Shown piece after piece: positions 1 through 10,903 of a stretch of DNA of 64,000 bases; positions within the stretch are counted from its first letter, which is position 1, and every line of letters begins with the position of its first letter. Position numbers and translations under genes: made by a program. The stretch spans positions 46,688,001-46,752,000 of the forward strand of contig NC_070614.1 of assembly GCF_027172205.1 (NCBI RefSeq), given 5' to 3'. This DNA is from Podarcis raffonei (lineage: Eukaryota > Chordata > Lepidosauria > Squamata > Lacertidae). The notes under the pieces are model-generated. The model was given only the letters and a program-made list of their open reading frames with translations, was not told the origin of the DNA and did not search any database.

Positions 1-721
1 AAGCGCAAGTGGAGAAGGCTTTCTGTTGTCCCTTGCTGGAAGGAATCCTCAAAATGGTTGAGATGATGTAGATGTAGGAGACCACAGTGAAGAGAAAGGA
101 ACTTGGGATTATGCTGGCTGTCCCCAACAAACCAAGGAATTCAATGAGGCTGGTGTCTGCACAGGCCAATTTCAAAATGGGGCCAACGTCGCAGTAGTAA
201 TGGTCAATGGTGTTGCCAGCACAAAATGGCAATTTCAGTATCAAAGCTGCCTGACTGAAGATAACTACAAATCCCAGTGACCAGGAACCCAGTGTCAACA
301 GTAAGCAGAGGTTTTTGGTCATAATTGTGGTGTAATGTAAAGGTTTGCATATGGCAATGTATCTATCAAAGGACATGATGGAGAGGATAAGAAATTCAGT
401 GATGCCAAGGAAGAAGTGGAAGAAGGACTGTACCACGCAACAATGGAGGCAGATAGTGGTCCTGGCTATCAAGAAGGTCTCCATCATTTTAGGGATGACA
501 GTGGTTGTGTACCAGATCTCAAGGAAAGAAAGATTGCTCAGGAAGAAATACATTGGGGTCTGGAGCTGCTTGCTGACTCTCACGATGATGATGATGAGGC
601 CGTTCCCTGCCAAGGTGAGAATGTATATGACAAGGATGAGTACAAACAGTGACAGGTGCCACCGCCGAAGAGTTGGGAAGCCCAGAAGAATGAACTCATG
701 CACTGATGTGTCATTTGCCAT
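1..721 (-). CDS. Olfactory receptor, class II type, 3' end cut by window edge
   Basis: Odorant-binding seven-TM GPCR of the sensory cilium; 240 codons are visible and open to the edge. I chose the ATG at 721-719 because it gives MANDTS with an N-glycosylation site (N3) directly before the usual EFILLGFP stretch; another in-frame ATG lies 29 bp further upstream. Visible landmarks are AGNG in TM1 (about 38-41), TPMYFFLSN (55-63), [10 protein letters not shown] after TM3 (116-125), the EC2 cysteines including YYCD (176-179), [14 protein letters not shown] (215-228) and KAFSTCA (234-240). TM6-7 and the tail lie off the left end. It resembles the minus-strand ORs at 5-15 kb (TTTVIPK, MSFDRY), so it is probably part of the same tandem family. 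Intact as far as seen. Confidence 0.93.
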   Translation of the reverse strand, partial: MANDTSVHEFILLGFPTLRRWHLSLFVLILVIYILTLAGNGLIIIIVRVSKQLQTPMYFFLSNLSFLEIWYTTTVIPKMMETFLIARTTICLHCCVVQSFFHFFLGITEFLILSIMSFDRYIAICKPLHYTTIMTKNLCLLLTLGSWSLGFVVIFSQAALILKLPFCAGNTIDHYYCDVGPILKLACADTSLIEFLGLLGTASIIPSSFLFTVVSYIYIISTILRIPSSKGQQKAFSTCA

Positions 722-2606
722 ATTTGACTCATGTCTTAGGAAGAAAAACATGTGAATGAACAAATGAGCGAGCAAAAGGATTAGGCAACTTTTAAAACTA
801 ACCAAAGCACTCCTACAAGAATGCAGATGGAGAGCAAGAAGATGGACACAGGGTTCATTGACATGATTAAGCTCAGTAGATTTTAGCAGGAGCAATCCAT
901 ATTTATTATTGTTATTTATTAAATTTATATAGCACCTTTCATCACAAGATCTCAGAAGGTTGACAGAATAAGTTACAAGATAAAAACACATGTAAATAAT
1001 TAAGAAAAAAACAACTAAATAGTAATCCAAGTTTGTTCCAGGGTACAGTTTTTGAGCTTTCAGTGGATGAATCAATCTATGGCAGTCATATTCAAAAGAA
1101 GTGAATGTGCAGTGTGACATCAAAACATTAATGGTGGGATTCATCCAATGAATTTTGTGAGTGGGAGCCCAGCACAATAGGTTGTTTCCCCCTCCCCTCT
1201 CCTCATGAGTCCTCCCCACTATGCCTCAGTCTGAAACTGACTCTGGGAACAGTTCGGACACCCCCCAGAACAGCACACAAGAGGAGCAGGGGTCATTTTA
1301 TCTGGCAAACTTATATGCTTGCACAGACTGAACATTTGTAATAGTGCAGTGTGTTGAATTCTACCCTACCTGCCATTTTAAAATGCCCATGGTGAGTAGA
1401 GTGAAAGATAACCTGCATTTTGGATTCTTTCAGTTGAAAACCTTGTTGGGAACATGGAGAAGTTATGTATATTGAGGTGGGAGGGTGTGGGAGTTGTATC
1501 TTTTGGGAAACATTGAACGAAACATTTTGGGAAAATGGAAGTCCAATAAATATGACAATATTTGGAGATGACTTGCCTGAAACCTTTTGCTAGGTGGAGT
1601 CATTTGCAATCTACTGTATGAACTATCCTAGCTGATAGTTTTTCATGTCATCTTGTGAAGGTAAATGACATTCCCTGAACTAGAAAATATCTGAAGTTTT
1701 ATCGGGTTGGATCCTGGAAAAAGGTTTTAGATGCACCAGTATGGTTGCATGGCTTATTACAAGTAGTATTAGTATTAATATTAGTATTAGCCCAGGGTAG
1801 CAAACAAGAAAACATGCAATTAAAGAAATGCTAAATATCAAAAAACAATTAAAACTTAATCCAAATTTATCTGAATATTCAGCCCCCTCAAGCTGTCAGA
1901 CATAAAGTTTAAAAGGAAGAACATCCTAAATCTGCCCCATAGCCCATATAATGCATTTCAGTTAATATAATGACAACAATTAATGTGGATCACCCACAAA
2001 ACAGGAGAGAATACTCACATCCCTTTGTGTACTTAGCATTTCCTCTTCTTTAAGAATCTTTCAGATGTCCAAGGCAAAGAAAACTCGTGTAGGACCTCAG
2101 AAGAAGAACCCATCAAGTGATTCGCAATGTTTTGAGTAACTGATCAAGCAATATAGTTATTACTTCAGCTAATTAAAGCTGAATCTATGTTTTACTTAAC
2201 CCAGGGGATTATAATGTTACAAGATAAAGCACAATTAGCTACTGCTCAACGGGTTGGTTTTTTAATAATAATTAAAACACCAAGTGAGTGTAAGTTCCGA
2301 CCCAGGTCAATGTGTAGGTTTTCCAGGGTTGCACACAGTGTCATCAGGAGCAGACATGCAGACTACAAAAAGGAAATGGTTCCATTCAGTTTTATGAATG
2401 ACAAACGCCCTCATGGCTAGCAAAAAGGCTCACAACCAATGTTGTGAAGACTGCCAAAGAAATTCAAAATGAATGCCTGCTTGGCTTCAGCCACAATAGG
2501 GAATATAATGAATTACTAATCAACAATGGTTCACTGCAACCTAATGAAGCACAAAGGAGTATGACCAATCCTCCATTCTTTGGGCAGAAGCAAGTTGTTG
2601 TTTTAT
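722..2606. other. Intergenic, no gene seen
   Basis: AT-rich spacer. At about 895-1010 there is an old LINE-3'-end-like stretch (TTTATATAGCACCTTTC, then CTCAGAAGGTTGACAGAAT) of the kind scattered through squamate genomes. Short open frames here have no recognisable family. Confidence 0.5.
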
Positions 2607-2608
2607 TA

Positions 2609-2867
2609 CCGTATTTTTCACTCTATAAGACGCACCAGACCACAAGACGCACCTAGTTTTTGGAGGAGGAAAACAAGAAAAAAAATATTCTGAATCTCAG
2701 AAGCCAGAACAGCAAGAAGGATCGCTACACTGTGAAAGCAGCAATCCCTCTTGCTGTTCTGGCTTCTGGGATAGCTGCGCAGCCTGCATTCACTCCATAA
2801 GACACACACACATTTCCCCTTACTTTTTAGGAGGGAAAAAGTGAGTCTTATAGAGCAAAAAATACGG
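2609..2867. mobile_element. TA-flanked palindromic MITE, CCGTATTTTT-TIR family
   Basis: The left end reads CCGTATTTTTCACTCTATAA and the right end is its near-perfect inverse (TTATAGAGCAAAAAATACGG), flanked by TA on both sides (2607-2608, 2868-2869). The interior holds a second inverted repeat around CTTCTGGGAT / AGAAGCCAGAACAGC. TA target duplication points to the Tc1/mariner group in a broad sense. No transposase is present, so it is non-autonomous. It has the same termini as the much larger element at 34.1 kb. Open frames over it are not genes. Confidence 0.8.
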
Positions 2868-2869
2868 TA

Positions 2870-3767
2870 TTTGTGATGGGTTGGTTTTTTTTGCATTGGC
2901 AATGCCATGCTTCTGACTGAAGGAAGAATCTTAAGCGTGTTCAGCCCTAGACTTGCCCTGACATCCCTCCCCATTTGAGATTTGTAGCACATGAATATAT
3001 GCAGGGATTCCCAAACGTTTGGGGCCCAGGGACATACTGGGAAAACTAAGAAACTGTCTTGGGTGCTACAAAATATCCCTTTCACAGAATAGAAAATAGT
3101 GATTCCAGGAATATCGTTCCCCCCACAACAGAAAAAAAACAACAACACACCTATGAAGTCCCCACATCCATACCTAAACATACAATAAATCAGGAACTCC
3201 CCCACCAAAAAAAATAATAATTGGATGCCCACTCAACAAACAAAAAGGCATCAACAGCAATGGAAATATCAGGAGGAGCAAGAGGCATCGGTGAGTTACA
3301 AGGAAGATGTCTCTGGGTATTATGGGGTCCACGAGTGCCAGAGGGAATGTTGATTCCAATTTCCATATGCAGTCTTTTTCAGCAACCATTGACAAAGCAT
3401 GATTAGCTACTTCATAGTAGAATCAGATACAAGCATACATAAATCAGCATTTATGAGATGGCTGATAAGGCTATGATAAGGCTACCCTTGCCTGAAACCC
3501 TGGATAGCTGCTGCCAATAAGCAACATTGAGCTCAACGGGAAAGTGGTCTGAGAGGGTATGAGGAAGCTCTACAGAAATCATCTCCATGGGAAATAAGTT
3601 TGCAGTGTGCTGTCGATTTTTGTTGTTTCTTTTTTAAATCAACCTAGTGAGACATGCAAATGTTCATTATTTGGGAGGAAGTTAGTTGGTCGTCTATCAA
3701 AGAAGCACTAGGGAACCTCCTGGGTCCAGAAAGTGTCCTTCTTCCTCAGACCACAAGCACTTTCCCA
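2870..3767. other. Intergenic with old SINE/LINE fragment
   Basis: No gene seen. At 3488-3560 is a fragment (CCTGAAACCCTGGATAGCTG, later GTGGTCTGA) that recurs at about 18110-18185, so it is an interspersed repeat of unassigned family. Confidence 0.4.
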
Positions 3768-3780
3768 CACCATCAGGTTA

Positions 3781-4145
3781 AAGGTAAAGGTAAAGGTACC
3801 CCTGCCCGTACGGGCCAGTCTTGACAGACTCTAGGGTTGTGCGCCCATCTCACTTAAGAGGCCGGGGGCCAGCGCTGTCCGAAGACACTTCCGGGTCACG
3901 TGGCCAGCGTGACAAAGCTGCATCTGGCGAGCCAGCGCAGCACACGGAAACGCCGTTTACCTTCCCGCCAGTAAGCGGTCCCTATTTATCTACTTGCACC
4001 TGGGGGTGCTTTCAAACTGCTAGGTTGGCAGGCGCTGGGACCGAGCAACGGGAGCGCACCCCGCCACGGGGATTCGAACCGCCGACCTTTCGATCGGCAA
4101 GCCCTAGGCACTGAGGCTTTTACCCACAGCGCCACCCACGTCCCT
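3781..4145 (-). mobile_element. Sauria-type tRNA-derived SINE, full length
   Basis: Read on the minus strand it begins GGGACGTGGGTGGCGCTGTG, carries a B-box-like GGTTCGAATCC, and ends in a (TTTACC)n-type tail. A 13-bp target-site duplication CACCATCAGGTTA lies at 3768-3780 and 4146-4158. Low divergence from the copies at 45.9 and 46.7 kb suggests a fairly young family. Its tRNA-like head is not a tRNA gene. Confidence 0.93.
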
Positions 4146-4158
4146 CACCATCAGGTTA

Positions 4159-5272
4159 CAGACAGGTAAAAGGTGTGGCTGAGCCAGGAGGAACAGGTTG
4201 TGATGGCTTATCTTGGGCTGAGCTAAGGTTGGGAGCTGAACGCTGGTTGAGTGCAGCTGATCTGGGAATAAACTTTCTGAGCCAGAGAGCCACTGCATCC
4301 TAAGATGCTTATCTTGGTAGATTGTGCCATAGGACTACACCCTAAGATTCACTGGGATAAGCAGAGGTTGGTCTCTGGTTGAGTTTGAGCTCCGCCATGG
4401 CTACACTGACTGAAGTTCCTCAGCTCAGCCTGAGATACACCACTGTAAGTCCTCCAATTTGTCTCAGCTGGGTCTCAAATTAGGTGTGAATGCTCCTTCC
4501 ATTGGTCAGGATATTCTTCCTTCTGTTATCTAAAATCACACTGCTGAAAATCACACAGCTGGTGACTTTCACTTGGGAAAAACGTATGGTGGAATCATTT
4601 TTTAAGCATAAATGGGAGGGATAAGGAGGCCACTGGAGAACATGACTATCTATTCTGTGCTATTCAGAAGACTCCATTCAGAAGCCATTTTGAAGATTGG
4701 TAGAATAGCTCAATTCAGCTTGGGCTAATTTGGAGGCTACCCAGTTTGGCTCAAGGGTCTTGGTCTGCTTCACTCCCACTAAGACACACTTGCATCAGAA
4801 TAAGTTAAACTGGAAACAATGGTTCTTAGTTTTGAGTTGACATATGTAGCATTGTACTATTGGATTGTCTTATTTTTGCACAAGATCAATGAGTCAAAAA
4901 CAGAACTTTGCTTTAAAGAAGAGTGACTACCTAATGAGTATTGCTACTGTAACTCTCCAATCTTATTATAAGGTGCAAAAGAGTAACTACAGCAGATATT
5001 AAACGGTAGGTGAGTTTTTTTGGGGGGTGGAGGTTACAATCAAATCTTGAATATATGCTCAGAGTGCCTTGTTGAGAATTTTGTAAGTGGACATAGAAAT
5101 TGCTCTGCATAAATGTGTCTCGGTGTTTGAAATCTCACATCAGGAAAGTTGCCTACCAACCTTGTATTTTGTTGATTTATTAATAATAGGCTTTATATAG
5201 ACACAAAATTAAAAAGCAAGCATAAATCTGCAACCACCACACCATAAATGTACATAGTTTGGAATATATATT
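4159..5272. other. Intergenic, nothing recognised
   Basis: Unique-looking spacer downstream of the OR pseudogene. No convincing coding, RNA or repeat structure seen. Confidence 0.4.
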
Positions 5273-6216
5273 TTAAAAGTCACCCTTGAGAAATCCTCTT
5301 CTCTTGTGGATTGCGCTCCGGACTGCCTCTTTGACCTCTGTGTTCCTGATTGTGTATATGAAAGGGTTCAGCATTGGAGTGAGGGTAGTGTTCAGTACCG
5401 CCACTACCCTTGTTAGACGAGATGAGGAATGAACGTTGGGTCTCACGTACATGAAGACAAGGGCTCCATACAACATGGACACTACAATCAGGTGAGACGT
5501 GCAAGTGGAGAACGCCTTCTTACGCCCTGTGGCTGAAGGTATACCGAGGATGGTGGAGATGATGAAGACGTAAGACACTGCAGTGAGGATCAAGGTCATG
5601 ATGACAATCAGGATGGAGCTCCCAGAGATTCAATCAAGTGGGTATCTGTACAGGCTAGGCTTAAGATGGGACCGATATCACAGTAGAAATGGTCAACAAT
5701 GTTGGACCCACAGAAAGGCAGCCTCCACACAATGATGGACTGAGGAAACATAATTATGAATGCTACATACCAGGTGGCAAAAGACATCTGAATGCAAACA
5801 TGCTTTGTCATAATCATTGGGTACTGAAGTGGCCTGCATATGGCCAAATAGCGGTCAAAAGCCATAGCTGTGAGGATGAAAAGCTCTGTGCTGCCCAGGA
5901 TGAAGTGGAAAAATCCCTGGGCCATACAGCAAGCAAAACTAATAGCAGTCTTTTTCTGCAAAAGCGTTTGCAGCATTTTTGGTACAACGGTTGTTGTGTA
6001 GCAGATTTCCAGAAATGCAAGATTGCACAGGAAAATGTACATTGGGGTTTGAAGTCTTGGCTCAATGGTTACAATGATGAGGATGAACCCATTGCCTACA
6101 ATGGCTATGATGTACATGAATAAACCAATTACAAAAAACACTCCATGTAATTCATGCAGAAAAGGGATCCCCAGCAGAATAAATTCAGTCACTGTGGATG
6201 CATTCATCACCTCCAT
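5273..6216 (-). pseudogene. Olfactory receptor pseudogene with one frameshift
   Basis: The N-terminal frame runs from MEVMNASTVTEF (start at 6216; N-glycosylation site NAS) through TPMYIFLCN, MAFDRYLAIC and FYCDIGPILSLACTDT, then shifts frame near 5600-5610, within the EC2/TM5 region. The C-terminal frame ([43 protein letters not shown]) is open to the stop at 5273. Family length is otherwise preserved. It is close to the intact genes at 10.0 and 14.4 kb (same TTTVVPK and RSAIHK motifs), so it is a tandem duplicate that decayed recently or is polymorphic. A sequencing indel cannot be excluded. Confidence 0.9.
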
Positions 6217-7823
6217 GTTAGCAAACACACAAATGCACACAGCCCAAATAATCCACTAGTATGGCTCTGAAGATATCCAATATTTTTAAAATCCACAAAG
6301 AAGCCTTCTTCAGAACAACTGTCATGGAAATTGGGGGTGTAGGAAAAAACAAACAAATATGTATTCAGATATTTTGGAGTGAACTTCTATTCATCAGGAT
6401 GTTCTCGCTTTTCTACAGTGAAAGATAAATGTTGTTGTATCAACTGGAGCTTTTCAGTTAACATATAATCAAATTTAGGAATGGCCAAAATATGCCCCAG
6501 CCCACAATAAAGTATTTAAATCAATCAGATTTGTTCATGACTGCTTTAAAAGTAATATTAGGGAGGTAGGAAGTGTTTGATGGAAACAGTGCCAGTGGAA
6601 GTGCAAAGCCTGAATGTCGCCCCCAACCCAGTACTGTATTGTTGCATCTTTCAGATTGCTAATTCAATTCACCCCTTTATCTATCTCACCGCCCTCCTTC
6701 CCTTCCTTCCTTCTACTGTAATTTTGGTTTAGAGTAAACCTCATTGAACTATGTGGGACTTAAGAGAACATTTACATATTATTATTCTGCATATCCTACT
6801 CTCTCTCTTCCTCTCTCACATACACCTTGCAATCTGCCTATATCAGCTTGGTTGGAGGCAAAACCCACAAGAATTTGAGGCTGTTGATCAGAATGGAAGG
6901 AAGGAAATGAGAAGATCATAACAAAACGGGGGGGGGGAGGAGGTAGAAAGAGGGGAGAAGATGGAAAAGGGGAAGAAAGGGGGGAAATGGAAAAAATGGA
7001 AAAAATGGAAAAAATGGAAATGGGAGCAAGAAGTAGGAGAGGCAAATAAATAAGGAGAAAGCAATGTGAAAGGAAAGCACCTGCTAGAAATCTGAACAGA
7101 AAGGGACGGCATTAAAAAAAGACAGACAGCATGCCTGGCAGCCAGCAACCTACTTGTAAAGGACATAGTCTTACCTTTTGCTAAAATTCTGTAGTGAAAA
7201 TGACAACACAGTTAAGATGCTTTGCCTTAATCCACAAATGGTTCTATGGTCTGCATCTTGCATTCCATATGTTTCCACAGTATCCCAAAGGTCAAATGCT
7301 TGTTCAATCTCATTCAACTACAAAAGAAATCTGGTGTCTATTCTGCTCTGTCTCTTAGCTGGATGCAGAATCCTCTTGATAAACATGACTTCTGGAGGGA
7401 TTGCTATTGTATTCAATATTCCAAATGCCCTATTTGTTCACTTTCCAATAATTTCTCATGAGATATTATACCCCCAAGAACCTATTGATTGCTTAAGGCC
7501 ATAGACATTAATATCGCTATAGTGTGATATTTCTGCCCTTCCATTCACCTCCATTCCCTTCTCCCCACAGAAATCTTGGTATAGTTATACATTAATTCCA
7601 GTGAGAATGACTTCTTTAAAGGTAAACAACCCTTCCTCTAGGACAGTGATCCCCAAATGGATGTCCTTCAGATGTTTTGGATTATTATTCTGCAGAGCCC
7701 TTCTGCAAATGGAAGGAGCCATTTTTTATTCGCTCTGTTTTCTTATATTCCCCCCCCCTTAGGTTTGTACAAATTTCTCTTTTATGTTCTCCTGCCACGC
7801 ATATGCTCTATTGTGTGTGTGTG

Positions 7824-7871
<48 letters not shown>

Positions 7872-8024
7872 ATCTGTTGCTTTTTCCTCTCTTTTAGAAG
7901 ATATCTGAAGGCAGCCCTGTTTAGGGAAGCTTTTAATGTTTAATAGATTATTGCATTTTAATATTTTGTTGGAAGCCGCCCAGAGTGGCTGGGGAAACCC
8001 AGCCAGATGGGCGGGGTATAAATA

Positions 8025-8071
<47 letters not shown>

Positions 8072-9234
8072 CAAGCTCCAGCCTTAATTCACTTGGTTAA
8101 AGTTTCATGCTCCTTTCTTCAGCATCAGAGTACCTGTGATTCTATTCTGTGAATTCTTGCTCTCTTGCATGATTAATATTTTTTATAAAGGTTATCTCTC
8201 TTCCCTCTATACATCTGGTACCCCCCCTCCACTCAAATGAACCTGCCTTTCAATCAAGGAAGTTCTCAGCTGTGATGCCCATTGGCAGCCTATTATTACT
8301 CCTTTACCCTGGGGTATCTCCTACACATCACCAGTTTTCGGAATGATTCCCCACAAAACTCTAGGTTAACCCAGTTGGGGCTGGGAGGATGACCCTGGAG
8401 AGCTACTGTTAGTGGAGACAGTTGTGAGCTAATGGCCTAACTTAGTGTAAGGCACCTTCCTCCTTTCCGTGGGGTTCTGTTTCTAGTGTCCCTATTCCCT
8501 CCCTCTCCCACAATAGTTTTAATGATAGGGCTTATCTACTCTTCTTTTTGTTGTGTGCCTTGTCCAAGCAGTTTGCCTCTTTCTAGGCATGGGTCTGAAC
8601 AGTTTTGCCTTTGTCCCAATTGCTCTCCCCTGGAAAAATCTGTTCTTTAGTGCTGTCTGCAATCTGCAGAAAACCCTATTGTTGTTTATTCCAATTTAGC
8701 ACTAAAAAAAAATAGGGTTTCCCCAGGGGAGAGGTGGCAAAGCAAAAGGAGGTGTGTATAAGCCGCTAGTCTGTTTCTTTCTCAATTTGCATAAGAGTGG
8801 AGGCAAATCTATTCAAAATGAATTTACTCATGGCATTTGGTGGCTCCGACTCTATCAAGCTTTGCTTGTCTTGGACCATTTCTTAATATCAAGTGTCCAC
8901 TTGCACCCAAAATACTTCTGCATTGTCTTTTTTAAACACCCACCCACCCACCCCTTAAGGCTAATTATATGGCAATTTATACACAAAAATCAGTACGTTG
9001 CACACATAATACAAATAATATGCTGTGCTATATTTATTATTCATATCTGAATAAACATATTAATGCCTAATTTTTTCATATAGCTATAGACATTGTTGTA
9101 TATAATTTTGGTGCTGTTTTTATAGTGTGTGCGTGTGTAATATACAGTATACATAATGTCATTCATATAAAAATATTTGTAACAACGCATATACTTTTCA
9201 GGATTTGTTTGTATTTTTAGCAGAGCTAGGAGGG
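6217..9234. other. Intergenic with simple repeats and LINE tails
   Basis: Contains a purine-rich strand with AATGGAAAA-type minisatellite (about 6890-7030), a (GT)n tract (7811-7870), a one-armed hAT-MITE-like remnant (about 7650-7680), and an old LINE 3' tail (CCGCCCAGAGTGGCTGGGG at about 7976) ending in (ATT)n (8027-8070). At about 7432-7475 is a block (TTTCTCATGAG core) similar to blocks upstream of the next two ORs. Open frames over the GT tract are low-complexity artefacts. Confidence 0.5.
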
Positions 9235-9577
9235 AGGAAAAACCTCACTTGCTTTCCCTTCTGCAGTGACCAAAGGCAGATTCTCACATTCTCCATATCA
9301 AGCCCGTCTGTGTGCCTGCAACCAAGCAGTACCTGATTCAGCGGAACATATTCTCTTAGATTGCTCTCTACACAGTAGACCTTGCCAACTGATGCTGAGC
9401 AAAATGTTGGCGCTCCGGCCTATAACTCCAAGAAGAAGCCAAACGAGGTTTTTCCTGGCAGATCGGGACAAAGATACCACTGCTTTAGTAGCTTCCTTTT
9501 TAGCCACAATTTTACCTGAAAGGGTTCCTAACAAACCATCCTTTCAGGGAACAGACAGGGTGAAGCAGAATATATAA
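9235..9577 (+). mobile_element. LINE ORF2 C-terminal fragment with zinc-knuckle
   Basis: A 103-codon frame (9266-9577) shows CACNQAVPDSAEHILLDC, the C-x-C-x(8-9)-H-x(4)-C knuckle found at the C terminus of many non-LTR retrotransposon polymerases. No RT domain accompanies it, so it is a 5'-truncated remnant. The clade is not assigned. Confidence 0.6.
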
Positions 9578-9611
9578 GTGCACACAATCACAGTGTGACC
9601 TTATGATCTTC

Positions 9612-9740
9612 GATTCAGGTAGGTAGCCATGTTGGTCTGACACAGCCAATATAGATACCTGAAGAAGTTTGCATGCACACGAAAGCTTATACCAAGAACA
9701 AACTTGGTCTCTGAGGTGCTATTGGACAATTTTTTTAATT
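9612..9740 (+). repeat. Interspersed SINE/LINE 3'-end repeat
   Basis: Contains GTAGCCATGTTGGTCTGACA and GAAGAAGTTTGCATGCACAC, followed by GAAAGCTTATACCAAGAACA and a T/A-rich tail. The same motif series recurs at 34020-34080, which shows it is a dispersed repeat. Confidence 0.6.
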
Positions 9741-9958
9741 TTTTTTATATGTTTCTTATGATCTTTGACAGCTTCACCCTTGTCCTTTTAATTATCCCAG
9801 TGATTTTAAATGTTTTATACTGTGATGCCAAAAAAGGTATTTGATTTGAACCTCACTTCTCATTGAGATTAATGAGAGAAATAGGAATGAGGAGTAATCC
9901 ATATGCATAATTCCATCAGTAATCTGAACTTCACCAATTCTTCCCTTTGGAATGCATT

Positions 9959-10903
9959 TTAAATGCCTTCTTTCAGGATCCACCTCCTTTTATGGATTGC
10001 ACTCCTGACAGCCTCTTTCACTTCTGTGTTCCTTATGGTATATATGAAAGGATTCAACATTGGGGTGAGGATAGTGTTCAAGACTGCTACAACCCTAGTT
10101 CCTGGGGATGGGTGCAGGACGCTGGGCCTCACATACACAAAGATGAGAGCACCGTACAAAATAGACACCACAATCAGATGAGACACACAGGTGGAGAATG
10201 CCTTCTTGCGCCCTAATGCAGAGGGTATGCGAAGTATGGTTGAGATAATAAAGACATAAGACAGAATGTTTAAAGAGAAGGTTGAGAGAATAAATAGGAT
10301 GGAGCTCAACAGTTCCAGCAACTGACTGGGGGTGGTATCAGCACAAGCTATGCTTAGCATGGGGCCAAAATCACAGTAGAAGTGGTCAATGACATTAGAA
10401 CTGCAGAACGGCAACGTCCACAAGATGGGTAGCTGAAAAATCATAATAATAAATCCCCCATACCAGGTGGCCAGGGACATTTGAATACAAACATTGTTGG
10501 TCATAATCATTGGGTACCGAAGTGGCTTGCATATGGCTAAATAGCGGTCAAATGACATGGCTGTGATGATAAAAAGCTCCGTAGTTCCCAGCGTGAAGTG
10601 GAAGAAGTTCTGGGCCATGCAACAATAGAAGCAAATAGTGGTCCGTGTTTCTAAAAGGGCCTGCAGCAACTTAGGTACAACTGTAGTGGTGTAGCACATC
10701 TCCAGAAAGGCAAGGTTGCTCAAGAAGATGTACATTGGTGTCTGAAGCCTTGGTATGAAGGCCACAATGATGGGGATGCAGCCATTCCCAATGATGGCTA
10801 CAATATACATGAATAAACCCACAACGAAGAAGAATCTGTGAAGATCAGGTAGTAAAGGAAACCCCAGAAGGATAAATTCAGTCACTGTTGATGTATTCAT
10901 CAC
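9959..10903 (-). CDS. Olfactory receptor, intact, 314 aa
   Basis: Single-exon OR of normal length. The start MMNTSTVTEF has N3 in a glycosylation sequon. Landmarks are GNG in TM1 (about 39-41), TPMYIFLSN (55-63), MSFDRYLAIC (116-125), FYCDFGPML with paired EC2 cysteines, [27 protein letters not shown] and [12 protein letters not shown] before a short basic tail. No key residue is missing. It belongs to the tandem family with the 5.3-kb pseudogene and the 14.4-kb gene; immediately upstream of the ATG all three share an AATAATCC-like stretch. Expected in olfactory neuron cilia, coupled to G-olf. The ligand cannot be inferred. Confidence 0.96.
   Translation of the reverse strand: MMNTSTVTEFILLGFPLLPDLHRFFFVVGLFMYIVAIIGNGCIPIIVAFIPRLQTPMYIFLSNLAFLEMCYTTTVVPKLLQALLETRTTICFYCCMAQNFFHFTLGTTELFIITAMSFDRYLAICKPLRYPMIMTNNVCIQMSLATWYGGFIIMIFQLPILWTLPFCSSNVIDHFYCDFGPMLSIACADTTPSQLLELLSSILFILSTFSLNILSYVFIISTILRIPSALGRKKAFSTCVSHLIVVSILYGALIFVYVRPSVLHPSPGTRVVAVLNTILTPMLNPFIYTIRNTEVKEAVRSAIHKRRWILKEGI

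Noticed and set aside
345-755. Plus-strand frames over the left-edge OR
   Set aside because: Antisense shadows of the minus-strand OR; the same applies to frames at 5689-6123, 9947-10216, 21040-21543, 30228-30422 and 36084-36299.
5273-6216. The 5.3-kb OR as a functional gene
   Set aside because: Two frames are needed to cover the seven TMs; treated as a pseudogene unless the indel is a sequencing error.
6782-7166. Ser/Phe/Pro-rich minus-strand frames
   Set aside because: Encoded by a purine-rich simple repeat; no domain or conservation signal.
7657-7943. Two frames of 83-88 codons
   Set aside because: They run through a (GT)n tract giving a Val/Cys repeat; artefact.
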